From: a virus
DNA length: 47,763 nucleotides
IMG/VR virus record: IMGVR_UViG_3300050821_002480
Location: 1-47,763 of that record
Direction: 5' to 3' (one strand)
Under the pieces are notes generated by a model. That model was not told the DNA's origin. It made no database searches and saw nothing but the letters and a program-made list of their open reading frames with translations. Of this stretch, positions 6,096 through 12,826 are shown in pieces. Within the stretch, counting starts at the first letter, position 1, and each line of letters opens with the position of its first letter. The position numbers were made by a program, and so were the translations under genes.

Positions 6096-6768
6096 CCATG
6101 CAACGGCCCAGGAATTGTTCGATGAGCTTTGCCGGCCATTCGCGGCGGAAGAAATCGACTGGCGCATCGGCTCAACCACCAAGGACAAAACAAAAGGCAT
6201 GGCGCTTGCTTACATGGACGCTAGAGCCGTGATGGACCGGCTTGATGGCGTCTGCGGGCCTGATGGTTGGCAATGCACTTATCTAGTAACTGGCCCTCTT
6301 GCGGTTTGCAATATCGGCGTTCGGATGCCTTCCGGCGAATGGATTTGGAAAGCGGACGGGGCTGGCGCAACAGACGTTGAGGGCGAAAAGGGAATGCTCT
6401 CCGATGCTCTTAAACGCGCAGCGGTTCGTTGGGGCATAGGTCGCTATCTGTACGAGATGAAAGCTCCTTGGGTCGCCCTTGAGGCTGCCGGCAACTCCTA
6501 TCGCATCCCTGAAGCTGAGCGGAAGAAACTCGATCAGGTTCATGAGGAATTTTGTCATTCGGCGGGTTGGGGCCTTCGCGCAGGTCGGGTCGCCTATTCC
6601 TTCGCTAATCAAGTCGTGAAGCATTTTGTAACCAGTGCTGCGGAAGCCTCAGAGCTTAGAGACCGTAACGCTGGAACTATCGCGCAGATGCCAGTTGCTA
6701 TGCGTAAACACCTTTCCGACACCCTTGATCGGATCGGAGCATCATCAACCTCAGAGGCGGCAGAATAA
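6088..6768 (+). CDS. Rad52/Rad22-family single-strand annealing protein
   Basis: This 226-residue protein would anneal complementary single strands in phage recombination, the role of lambda Bet. The Rad52 core is recognisable: DWRIGSTTKDKTKGMALAYMDARAVMDRLD (about 23-52), then DGWQCTY, then the block WKADGAGATDVEGEKGMLSDALKRAAVRWGIGRYLYEM (about 87-124) that is the family hallmark. The C-terminal 70 residues are variable, as usual. It lies directly before an SSB-like gene with a 1-base overlap (TAATG), which supports a recombination module. Confidence 0.9.
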   Translation: MANHATAQELFDELCRPFAAEEIDWRIGSTTKDKTKGMALAYMDARAVMDRLDGVCGPDGWQCTYLVTGPLAVCNIGVRMPSGEWIWKADGAGATDVEGEKGMLSDALKRAAVRWGIGRYLYEMKAPWVALEAAGNSYRIPEAERKKLDQVHEEFCHSAGWGLRAGRVAYSFANQVVKHFVTSAAEASELRDRNAGTIAQMPVAMRKHLSDTLDRIGASSTSEAAE

Positions 6769-7073
6769 TGGCCATTAGATATGACGCGGTAATTTCGCGG
6801 AAAGATAAAGACGGCAACGTTCGCTATACCAAAATCGGCGCAGCATTTCCGGCAAAGGACGGCAAGGACGGTTTCAATATCGTCTTGGATGCGCTGCCTA
6901 TGCCGAACGCAGAAGGGCAAGCCTGGATATCGCTCTACGCTCCAAAGCCGAAAGATGACGGCGAGCATCACGATCAGCGACCTATTAGCGAGCGGGCGAT
7001 GCCTAAGCGTCCCGATCCAATATCAAGCGGCCGATCTCTCAAGGCAGAGATGGACGACGAGATTCCGTTTTGA
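6768..7073 (+). CDS. SSB-like single-strand DNA-binding protein (short)
   Basis: This 101-residue protein has a beta-rich N-terminal half (RYDAVISRKD...VRYTKIGAAF...NIVLDALP...WISLYAP) followed by a disordered proline/charged linker and the terminal tail DDEIPF. That acidic tip is nearly identical to the C-terminus of bacterial SSB, which docks partner proteins. It does not show the full classical OB-fold signature, so it is a divergent SSB or an SSB-tail mimic. Its position after the Rad52-like gene fits a role on ssDNA. Confidence 0.7.
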   Translation: MAIRYDAVISRKDKDGNVRYTKIGAAFPAKDGKDGFNIVLDALPMPNAEGQAWISLYAPKPKDDGEHHDQRPISERAMPKRPDPISSGRSLKAEMDDEIPF

Positions 7074-7405
7074 GCAACCGGTCTTTCATCACCGACGACG
7101 AGATCGACAAGGCGCTGGATTATCTCCGCGACAATGCGAGGGATGCGGCACAGGCGAAAGCCAATCGGGTCTACGTGGAAGAATACCGCAAGGTCATCAA
7201 GGCGCAACTAATGAAAGAGCATGGAACGATGTCGGCGGTGTTACAGGAGCGTGAGGCATATTCCGATCCTCGTTATGTCCAGCACCTGGAAGCCATCAAG
7301 CAGGCGGTGGAGCTTGACGAGGGCCATAGGTTCTTGAGGGCGGCGGCGGATGCGAAGATTGAGGCATGGAGAACGCAGAGCAGCAACACAAGGTCGCGCG
7401 TCTAA
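7070..7405 (+). CDS. Unknown helical protein of the recombination module
   Basis: This 111-residue, mostly helical protein has ITDDEIDKALDYLRDNARDAAQAKANRVYVEEYRKVIKAQLM at the N-terminus and a basic C-terminus. It starts with TTG at 7070, overlapping the TGA of the SSB-like gene as TTGA. Such proteins are common beside phage SSAP/SSB genes, but no function is known. Its 3' end overlaps the next gene by 40 bases. Confidence 0.7.
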   Translation: MSNRSFITDDEIDKALDYLRDNARDAAQAKANRVYVEEYRKVIKAQLMKEHGTMSAVLQEREAYSDPRYVQHLEAIKQAVELDEGHRFLRAAADAKIEAWRTQSSNTRSRV

Positions 7406-7701
7406 TGCTTCGCCAGAAAGAACCGAGAGTGAAAGATACCAAGCACCTTGACTTCATTAGATCGTGCCCGTGCGCAGTTTGTCGTGACGATACAGCTACG
7501 GAAGCCGCACACATCAGAACAGCAGCGCTTGGATATGGAAAATCTCATACAGGACTCGGTGAAAAGCCTTCTGATAAATGGGCTGTCCCACTGTGTGGCC
7601 GCTGTCACCGTGAACAACATGCGTTTGGAGACGAATTGAAGTGGTGGGCGTCCAAAGGAATCGATCCGTTCATGCTGGCCATAACTCTGAGGCGATCATG
7701 A
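7366..7701 (+). CDS. HNH-like/DUF968-type putative nuclease
   Basis: This 111-residue protein has a zinc/HNH-like layout: CPCAVCRDD (about 34-42), AAHIR (47-51), then KWAVPLCGRCHREQH (about 71-85) and DELKWWASKGIDP near the end. This fits DUF968/Ref-type phage proteins, which are HNH-related nucleases acting in recombination. Histidines in AAHIR and CHREQH could form the active site with the paired cysteines binding zinc. It sits in the Rad52/SSB module, consistent with DNA processing. Confidence 0.8.
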   Translation: MENAEQQHKVARLMLRQKEPRVKDTKHLDFIRSCPCAVCRDDTATEAAHIRTAALGYGKSHTGLGEKPSDKWAVPLCGRCHREQHAFGDELKWWASKGIDPFMLAITLRRS

Positions 7702-7814
7702 ACTGGGCACCAAACATATCGGGGATGGAAATGATTATCACTGCAATCGCTTGTTTAACCTTAGGTCTGATAGCAGGCGTGCTGATCGGAATCCAGATCG
7801 GGAAAGCAGCATGA
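7698..7814 (+). CDS. Tiny single-pass membrane protein
   Basis: This 38-residue protein has the core ITAIACLTLGLIAGVLIGIQIG, one glycine-rich transmembrane helix with little outside the membrane. Both ends overlap neighbours by ATGA (7698 and 7811), which argues that it is translated. The function is unknown; the small-xxx-small pattern of the helix suggests self-association or a membrane partner. Confidence 0.6.
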   Translation: MNWAPNISGMEMIITAIACLTLGLIAGVLIGIQIGKAA

Positions 7815-8656
7815 CTGACTTATCTCCTGTAACCGGGCCTTGCGCCGGGCCTTGTATCGTCTGCGGGGCCACGAATTACGGGTTATCGTGCGGCGGCCCG
7901 ACGATCTGCCCGAAGTGCGACTGTGGTAATTTTGATGCCGCGACGGTCGAGCAACAGGCCAAAATCATAGCCCAGTTACGGGAAGATTTGGCATCTAAAG
8001 ATCGTGCGTGGGACACCGCGATGCGACGTTTGGACGCCGCCGAAGCGAAACTCGGTCCTGCCCAAAGACCGAGCGGCAATGCTGGCGCGCTAGACCCGGT
8101 GACATATTCCGAAGAATGGCGACGGCAGATTATCAATGCTGGTGCCGATGAAAATGTTGCACAGCAAGCCGTCGCTCTTGCCGCGCTCAATGGTCTATTC
8201 GACGTCCTGATCGGCCAGCCCGCCCCCGCCAGCAATGCCCAACAACCGATCCGCGACATGCTCACCAAAGAGATTGCCATGCTCAATGACTATCTAAGTG
8301 AGCACTGTAATGGCGACAGCCTATCACAAAAGCACGCCCATACCTACGCGAGCGGTCGAGTAGCAGAAGCCAGCCTTATTCTGGAAAAGATTGGCGCGGT
8401 GACATCGACAGACGATTTACGCCGTGAGGCTATTTCCACCATAGCCTTGCTGCTGTCCGCATTCGAGCAAGTGGAACACGAGGCGATATGGTTTCAAAAG
8501 GCATTTGAGAAGGGGAAAGCTTTTTTGGACAAATGGGGTGCGGTCACATCGACTAACCCCGCTACTACCAAGGTTTGTCCTCACGGGAATCCTATCTCGA
8601 ATTGGTGCCCATATTGCGCAGAGCCGGTCACTCTACAGGACAAGGCAACGCCATGA
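7811..8656 (+). CDS. Zinc-finger/coiled-coil protein, unknown function
   Basis: This 281-residue protein has at the N-terminus several cysteine pairs (CIVCGA, then CPKCDCG, about residues 14-36) that look like a zinc ribbon. A coiled-coil segment follows (VEQQAKIIAQLREDLASKDRAW...RRLDAAEAKLG). The middle is helical, and the C-terminus carries a second small zinc-binding cluster (CPHGNPISNWCPYC). GAVTST occurs twice (near 195 and 243), hinting at an internal repeat. The start overlaps the tiny membrane gene by ATGA. A role in nucleic-acid binding is plausible but not shown. Confidence 0.65.
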   Translation: MTDLSPVTGPCAGPCIVCGATNYGLSCGGPTICPKCDCGNFDAATVEQQAKIIAQLREDLASKDRAWDTAMRRLDAAEAKLGPAQRPSGNAGALDPVTYSEEWRRQIINAGADENVAQQAVALAALNGLFDVLIGQPAPASNAQQPIRDMLTKEIAMLNDYLSEHCNGDSLSQKHAHTYASGRVAEASLILEKIGAVTSTDDLRREAISTIALLLSAFEQVEHEAIWFQKAFEKGKAFLDKWGAVTSTNPATTKVCPHGNPISNWCPYCAEPVTLQDKATP

Positions 8657-8838
8657 CGCCAAAACATGAATGCATCTATGTCCGATGTAAGATGGTGAAC
8701 CTGTGCAAGGGCAGCCATTGCGTCGGCGCTGGCTTAGACCGTGATGGCTATAAGGTCGATGGTTTCGGCAACATCGTCGAAAAGAGCAGCGCCGATTATG
8801 ATGACGTTGTTTCGCGCCCACACAGGATTGAAACATGA
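8653..8838 (+). CDS. Small cysteine-containing protein
   Basis: This 61-residue protein of unknown function has four cysteines in the first half (HECIYVRCKMVNLCKGSHC) that could bind a metal. The start ATG overlaps the preceding TGA (ATGA) and the end overlaps the cytosine methyltransferase start. No family was recognised. Confidence 0.6.
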   Translation: MTPKHECIYVRCKMVNLCKGSHCVGAGLDRDGYKVDGFGNIVEKSSADYDDVVSRPHRIET

Positions 8839-9527
8839 CGGCCTACTACAACGACAAGAACCGCTATAGCGCCGAATGGCTTTTGAACCTAATTGACGAG
8901 GGACTGATACCGCATGGATATGTTGACGAAAGACCGATCGAGGAGGTGCGAGCGATCGACCTCAAAGGATTCACCCAGTGCCATTTCTTTGCTGGCATCG
9001 GTGGATGGCCACTCGCCCTCAGACTTGCCCACTGGCCCGATGACCGCCCAGTCTGGACCGGATCTTGTCCCTGCCAGCCGTTCAGTGAGGCTGGAAAGCG
9101 CAAAGCAAAAGCCGACGCCCGTCACCTTTGGCCAGCCTGGTTTCGGCTCATTAGCCAGTTACGGCCTGACATCATCTTTGGCGAACAGGTACCAGAGGCA
9201 ATCAAGCTCGGTTGGCTCGATGAAGTGGCCCTTGATCTGGAAGAGTGTGACTACGCCATCGGGACGGCTGTCCTTTCGGCTTGTCTTGTCGAAGCGCGGC
9301 AAGAGCGCGAGAGACTATGGTTTGTGGCCCGCGCCAACGGCTTCGCGCCGAAGTGGTCTTCAGAGCCATGGGTGGAATGCCATCCTTGGCCCTCTGACGA
9401 AGGAATGGCTCGGGTGGCTCATGGGATACCCGAGCAACCACTCTTCCGTAGCGCCTACGGTGACGCAATTATCCCAACAGCCGGCGCCGAATTTATCGTT
9501 GCCGCGAGCGAGGCGCTAACCCTGTGA
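8835..9527 (+). CDS. DNA (cytosine-5) methyltransferase, compact
   Basis: This 230-residue protein transfers methyl from SAM to cytosine C5. Motif I is HFFAGIGG (about 50-57), motif IV GSCPCQPFS has the catalytic Cys80, motif VI appears as FGEQV, motif VIII as ARQERERLWFVA, and motif X as YGDAIIPTAGAEFIVA. The target-recognition region is very short, giving the small size. It probably protects phage DNA from host restriction. It is the second DNA methyltransferase of the phage; the adenine enzyme is on the leftward arm at 1800-2330. Confidence 0.9.
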   Translation: MTAYYNDKNRYSAEWLLNLIDEGLIPHGYVDERPIEEVRAIDLKGFTQCHFFAGIGGWPLALRLAHWPDDRPVWTGSCPCQPFSEAGKRKAKADARHLWPAWFRLISQLRPDIIFGEQVPEAIKLGWLDEVALDLEECDYAIGTAVLSACLVEARQERERLWFVARANGFAPKWSSEPWVECHPWPSDEGMARVAHGIPEQPLFRSAYGDAIIPTAGAEFIVAASEALTL

Positions 9528-9567
9528 CTTCGCAAGACTGATTTTGACGCACAAAAAGGAGACTTAA

Positions 9568-9889
9568 ATGCTTTACGATAAGCGCTGGGAGAAGCCTGAA
9601 GTCAAAGCCGATCCGCTCACATTGGAGAGCCTGATTGCGTGGCTGGAGAAACAGCCGTCCCATAAAAAATACGACTTCCACAACTGCGAAGGAAAATGTC
9701 TATATGGCATCCCACGGCATTGCGTGGAAAGAGTCTGGCGCTAGTTGCCCAGGCTTAGCTCCGAGGGAGAGAGATAGGTTTTGCGCCCTTGTCTACGATC
9801 TCGTCGCCGGTAATGAACCTTGGACTTTTGGGTCGGCCTTAAAGCGCGCTCGCGCTGCGGCGGGGTGTCCCCAGGATACAAAGTCATGA
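9568..9889 (+). pseudogene. Small phage protein gene interrupted by a +1 frameshift
   Basis: The ATG at 9568 follows the strong site AAAAAGGAG. The first frame encodes MLYDKRWEKPEVKADPLTLE...KKYDFHNCEGKCLY and then runs into a stop at 9742-9744 (58 residues). The next frame, open from before 9704 to 9889, continues with MASHGIAWKESG...EPWTFGSALKRARAAAG. Both halves look like one known type of rhizobial-phage protein that starts MLYD.RWE and ends TFG.AL.RAR. The break is near 9697-9704. It may be a real mutation, a sequence error or programmed slippage; which of these cannot be decided here. The function of the family is unknown. Confidence 0.7.
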
Positions 9890-10131
9890 CATGCAAAAAC
9901 TGTAACGGAACGCGCCGCGCGCTTTATTTCTCAGAGCAGTCTATGACGCACGAAATCCGCGAATGCCACCTTTGCCGAGATCGTAAACCACTAACCGACT
10001 TGGCCGACCGTTGCCGAGACTTCAAAGACAATCACGACATGGGATATTCGGCTGACGATCTTCACGCTTTCGTTCTAGCGGAGATCGATCGCGCCGGTTG
10101 TGTGGGAAGACAGGGCCAGACCAATGAATGA
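9886..10131 (+). CDS. Small zinc-finger-like protein
   Basis: This 81-residue protein has the pairs CKNC (residues 3-6) and CHLC about 25 residues on, which suggest a zinc ribbon; another Cys lies in RCRDFKDN. The start ATG overlaps the stop of the upstream open frame (ATGA), so the downstream frame of the interrupted gene is probably translated. The function is unknown. Confidence 0.65.
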   Translation: MTCKNCNGTRRALYFSEQSMTHEIRECHLCRDRKPLTDLADRCRDFKDNHDMGYSADDLHAFVLAEIDRAGCVGRQGQTNE

Positions 10132-10657
10132 AGACCTAGAACCAGTCACGGGATTTGCCGAGGCGATGTTCTCGTATCACCGTGCGGAGAGCAATTTCAC
10201 AGACGCCCTATGCGAGGCCGAGTTCGGTGAGTTCAACAGAATTAGCGGCGATCATTACGACGGCTCCTTGGAGATTTATGAAGTCGAGCCGGATGCGAGG
10301 CTAAACGATGCCGCTCAGCGCGTGATCTTCGACGCCGGATTTCTAAAGGTTTATGTCAACCACAAAGACGGCTGGGAAACCCATTATAGCTGGGACCATA
10401 GCAAGCCTTTCAAGGCCGCGCGGGGGTGGCGCCGCCGATATGTCAAAGACCCGACCGCAACCACAACAAACCAAATCGGAGCCGACGAACCGGAGCATCG
10501 CGGATACTGGGAAATCAGCTATTGGCCCGAAAGCTGGATTGGGAAGCTGACAGGCGGCTGGCTTAACAACGGCTATATGCGCGTCGTTCCTGATCCGCTT
10601 GATCCTGTGGTTAGTGCGTCAAAACCAGTTTCTCCGGCACACAAGGACGCGCCATGA
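10124..10657 (+). CDS. Unknown protein, 177 residues
   Basis: No family was recognised. The sequence is acidic at the start (MNEDLEPVTGFAEAM) and rich in aromatic residues in the middle (YVNHKDGWETHYSWDHSKPF, then GYWEISYWPESWIG). The ATG at 10124 overlaps the previous gene by 8 bases; a GTG at 10100 would add eight residues. The segment GAAGACAGGGCCA before the start recurs at 14905, before the ATGAATGAA of another gene, suggesting a shared cassette boundary. Confidence 0.65.
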   Translation: MNEDLEPVTGFAEAMFSYHRAESNFTDALCEAEFGEFNRISGDHYDGSLEIYEVEPDARLNDAAQRVIFDAGFLKVYVNHKDGWETHYSWDHSKPFKAARGWRRRYVKDPTATTTNQIGADEPEHRGYWEISYWPESWIGKLTGGWLNNGYMRVVPDPLDPVVSASKPVSPAHKDAP

Positions 10658-10755
10658 TCGTTAGGCCAATTCTCTTGATAATCGCGACATATGACATTCA
10701 TGGCGGTTGGGGAATTGTTGCGTTTCTGATCGCCCTTTCTCTTTTTTTTGAATAA
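10654..10755 (+). CDS. Tiny hydrophobic protein
   Basis: This 33-residue protein is mostly one hydrophobic helix (IVRPILLIIATYD, then WGIVAFLIALSLFF). The start overlaps the previous stop as ATGA, and the stop is 13 bases before the excisionase start. Coupling and composition argue for a real small membrane protein, but the evidence is limited. A run of eight T bases near its end (10742-10749) could also cause slippage. Confidence 0.5.
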   Translation: MIVRPILLIIATYDIHGGWGIVAFLIALSLFFE

Positions 10756-10768
10756 CAGACGCCGCCCT

Positions 10769-11182
10769 ATGACCATGCCGGCACCCGAAACTCTTATTAC
10801 GCTCAAGGACGCCTGCGAAATAGCATTTCACGGGGGATGTTCGGTTGCAACCTTGAAAGCAGAGGCGGCTAAGGGCAATCTTGAGGTATCCAAGATCGGG
10901 CGATCGTACTTCACCACGCTCGTTAAAATCAAAGCGATGGAAGCCAAATGCCGCGTAGAAGCTCCGGCCCGCGCCTCTGGTTCGATAAGAAAAGAGGAAC
11001 ATGGACTATCCTCGACGGTCGAAGCCGCCGCCGCACGGGATTCGCTCTTGACGACCATCGAAAGGCTGAAAAGTCGCTCGGGGAGTACATCGCCTCGAAA
11101 CACACGATCAAAGACAGCGCAACACCCTACATCGCAGATGTACTTAATGCCTACGCGACCGAACATCTCGCGCACAAAGTAA
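10769..11182 (+). CDS. xis: Excisionase-like (Xis) HTH protein
   Basis: This 137-residue protein has an N-terminal MerR/excisionase-type helix-turn-helix: TLITLKDACEIAFHGGCSVATLKAEAAKGNLEVSKIGRSYFTT (about residues 8-50). The tail is basic and low in complexity (ARASGSIRKEEHGLS...RSKTAQHPTS) and resembles tails of rhizobial-phage excisionases. It probably directs excision together with the adjacent integrase. Its last 235 bases overlap the integrase start in another frame, far more than the 4-base overlaps elsewhere. ATG 10769 or ATG 10775 could be the start. Confidence 0.8.
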   Translation: MTMPAPETLITLKDACEIAFHGGCSVATLKAEAAKGNLEVSKIGRSYFTTLVKIKAMEAKCRVEAPARASGSIRKEEHGLSSTVEAAAARDSLLTTIERLKSRSGSTSPRNTRSKTAQHPTSQMYLMPTRPNISRTK

Positions 11183-11952
11183 GCGGTTCACATATTCTAT
11201 ACGACATAAAGAAGTTGGGAAAATGGTGGGGCGAGAAAAGAGTAGCGGAGATAACCGCCAAGACCTGTCGAGCCTATGTGGCGCACAGGAAAGCGCCGGG
11301 GTGCTCTCGGAGAGAGCTGGCGTTCTTGAATGCCGCACTTACCCACTACCACAAAGAGCACGGGCCGCTGCATATCGTCCCTGTCGTTGTTTTACCGCCA
11401 AAGCCCTCACCGAGGCAGAACTTCATGTCACGAAAGGAAGGTGCGGCCTTCCTGCGCTTTGCAAGAAAGACGCCGCACTTAGCCCGTTTCTTCCTAATCG
11501 GGTGGTACACTGGAAGCCGTCGCAGCGTGATAACCGGCCTGAAATGGTCGATGATAAATCTTGAAACCGGCGTGATGAAACGGAAAGAATCCCATGTGGT
11601 TCAAACGAAAAAAAGAGCCCCGCCCGTCCGCGTTGGTGCCCGTTTGCTGGCGCATCTCAGGCGATGGCACCGATTGGATCATAAGGACGGACCCGCCCAT
11701 TATGTTATTGCCTTCAGAGGTAGACACATCAATAGACCATGCAGCTCGTGGGATCGAGTTAGAGAGGCTGCGGGTCTTCCTCAATACGTCACTCCGCACG
11801 TCCTCAGGCACACCAGGGCAACGACGATGATGAAGGCTGGCGTCTCATTGTGGGATGCCGCGAAGGCTTTAGGCATGTCTGTGACCATCCTTGAGAGCAC
11901 TTACGGCCACCATCATCCCGACTGGCAAAAGGACGCCGCGGAGGCCCGTTAA
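10948..11952 (+). CDS. int: Tyrosine recombinase (phage integrase)
   Basis: This 334-residue protein would catalyse attP-attB integration. The N-terminal part (MPRRSSGPRLWFD...RGTWTILDG) is probably the arm-type DNA-binding domain, followed by a SAM-like core-binding domain (about 60-150: YIADVLNAYATEHL...KLGKWWGEKRVAEIT) and the catalytic domain. Catalytic residues seen are Arg191 in TGSRR, a lysine near 221, His284 and Arg287 in HVLRH, and Tyr319 in ESTYGHHH. The usual second His/Trp position is Met310 (LGM), as in related alphaproteobacterial integrases. The candidate attP follows immediately. Confidence 0.93.
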   Translation: MPRRSSGPRLWFDKKRGTWTILDGRSRRRTGFALDDHRKAEKSLGEYIASKHTIKDSATPYIADVLNAYATEHLAHKVSGSHILYDIKKLGKWWGEKRVAEITAKTCRAYVAHRKAPGCSRRELAFLNAALTHYHKEHGPLHIVPVVVLPPKPSPRQNFMSRKEGAAFLRFARKTPHLARFFLIGWYTGSRRSVITGLKWSMINLETGVMKRKESHVVQTKKRAPPVRVGARLLAHLRRWHRLDHKDGPAHYVIAFRGRHINRPCSSWDRVREAAGLPQYVTPHVLRHTRATTMMKAGVSLWDAAKALGMSVTILESTYGHHHPDWQKDAAEAR

Positions 11953-11971
11953 GTTACCCGGCGGTTACCCA
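11953..11971 (+). repeat. 19-base direct repeat, copy 1
   Basis: GTTACCCGGCGGTTACCCA begins 1 base after the int stop codon. It is repeated exactly at 12126-12144. Each copy contains two GTTACCC motifs in tandem 11 bases apart, about one helical turn, consistent with paired protein sites on one face of DNA. Confidence 0.9.
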
Positions 11972-12125
11972 TGGCGATAGAAACCCTTTAAAATAAGATA
12001 AAACTGTGCTAGTGATTGCAATGCTGGATTTTAGGCGCAAAAACTAAGTCTTTGATTTTGTTGTGGTCGATATAGCCGATAGGGGCATAAACACCGTGAA
12101 CGAAGAGAAAACATACATGGGTACG

Positions 12126-12144
12126 GTTACCCGGCGGTTACCCA
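12126..12144 (+). repeat. 19-base direct repeat, copy 2
   Basis: This is an exact second copy, ending 1 base before the ATG of the integrase-N-terminus/GIY-YIG gene. A further single AGTTACCCAAAT stands at about 12590-12601, and the bases after copy 2 (AAATGCC) share the CCCAAAT extension with it. Confidence 0.9.
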
Positions 12145-12145
12145 A

Positions 12146-12589
12146 ATGCCGCGCCCGTATCTAGGCCCCAGCCTTTGGCTTGATCCGCGAAGGGGAACTT
12201 GGACCATCACGGATGGCCGCAAGAGGGTTAGAACTGGTTATGCCCAGCATGAGCGGGATTTGGCCGTCGTCGCCGTCAGCCAATACTCTAACGGAACATA
12301 TAACCCAAATCGGCCACGCGGACCTCAACCGATTTATAAAGTAGAGCCTCGGCGCGGAGTCTACGTCATTGGTTTTGATAAATACGTCAAAATCGGAATT
12401 ACGATCAATCTGGACATGCGTTTAAGCGCCCTACAGATGCCCGTGGAACTGACTTTATACGCGCTACTAGACGGCGGACGCCGAGAGGAAAATGAACTTC
12501 ACGCTCGCTTTGCAGGCTACAGGCTTCGCGGGGAATGGTTTCGAAAGGAAGGGGAGTTAGCCGAATGGATCAACAACAAATGCCAGTGA
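12146..12589 (+). CDS. Integrase-type N-terminal domain fused to a GIY-YIG (MUG113/T5orf172-like) nuclease domain
   Basis: This protein has 147 residues. Residues 1-34 match the start of the neighbouring integrase at 22 of 34 positions (shared G-P-x-L-W-x-D and RGTWTI-x-DGR). Residues about 70-145 form a GIY-YIG-like domain: GVYVIGF, YVKIGI, an arginine in MRLSALQMP, a glutamate in EENELHARF, and GEWFRKEGELAEWI, the pattern of MUG113/T5orf172 proteins. No recombinase catalytic domain is present. The ATG directly follows a copy of the 19-base repeat. The combination suggests a nuclease aimed at integrase arm-type sites; that function is inferred. Confidence 0.8.
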   Translation: MPRPYLGPSLWLDPRRGTWTITDGRKRVRTGYAQHERDLAVVAVSQYSNGTYNPNRPRGPQPIYKVEPRRGVYVIGFDKYVKIGITINLDMRLSALQMPVELTLYALLDGGRREENELHARFAGYRLRGEWFRKEGELAEWINNKCQ

Positions 12590-12729
12590 AGTTACCCAAA
12601 TCAACCAAACGGGCACTTAGGGCATTGCTGGCCAGATATGAGGCCGCCGACGACTATAATAGACCGGCGATAGCCTGGACGATGAAGCGGTTTTTCATGG
12701 GTGTGCAGGGTAAGCCGGTTCAACCGTAG
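12565..12729 (+). CDS. Small basic protein, unknown
   Basis: This 54-residue basic, helical protein (KLPKSTKRALRALLARYEAADDYNR) overlaps the end of the GIY-YIG gene by 25 bases, with GGGGAG about 9 bases before the ATG. A start at 12580 is also possible. No family was recognised; the overlap suggests co-translation with the fusion protein. It could be spurious. Confidence 0.45.
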   Translation: MDQQQMPVKLPKSTKRALRALLARYEAADDYNRPAIAWTMKRFFMGVQGKPVQP

Positions 12730-12754
12730 CGGTCGTTACCTAACAAACCTAAGG

Positions 12755-12770
12755 CATTGTCGAGACAATG
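12755..12770. promoter_or_regulatory. Palindrome upstream of the DUF5131 gene
   Basis: CATTGTC-GA-GACAATG has perfect 7-base arms and no T run after it, so it looks like an operator and not a terminator. It lies 57 bases before the ATG at 12827 and may control that gene separately from the rightward arm. Confidence 0.5.
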
Positions 12771-12826
12771 TCTTGTGCGTCAACGACCAAGTTTAACGCC
12801 GCATTGGGCGGCAAGGAGAGACAAGA

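Larger units (their letters stand above)
11953..12145. other. Candidate attP region with integrase arm-type repeats
   Basis: This 193-base non-coding gap after int is the best place for attP. It is bounded by two copies of a 19-base direct repeat, each containing GTTACCC twice. The middle (about 11985-12070) is AT-rich (CCTTTAAAATAAGATAAAACTG...TTTGATTTTGTTG), as expected for an IHF-bent attachment site. No tRNA 3' end or other recognisable attB-like core was seen, so the exact crossover is unknown. Confidence 0.55.

Noticed and set aside
11972-12125. tRNA 3' end as an attachment core within the candidate attP
   Set aside because: No T-arm-like GGTTCGAAnCC or CCA-ending segment could be found between the 19-base repeats on either strand.
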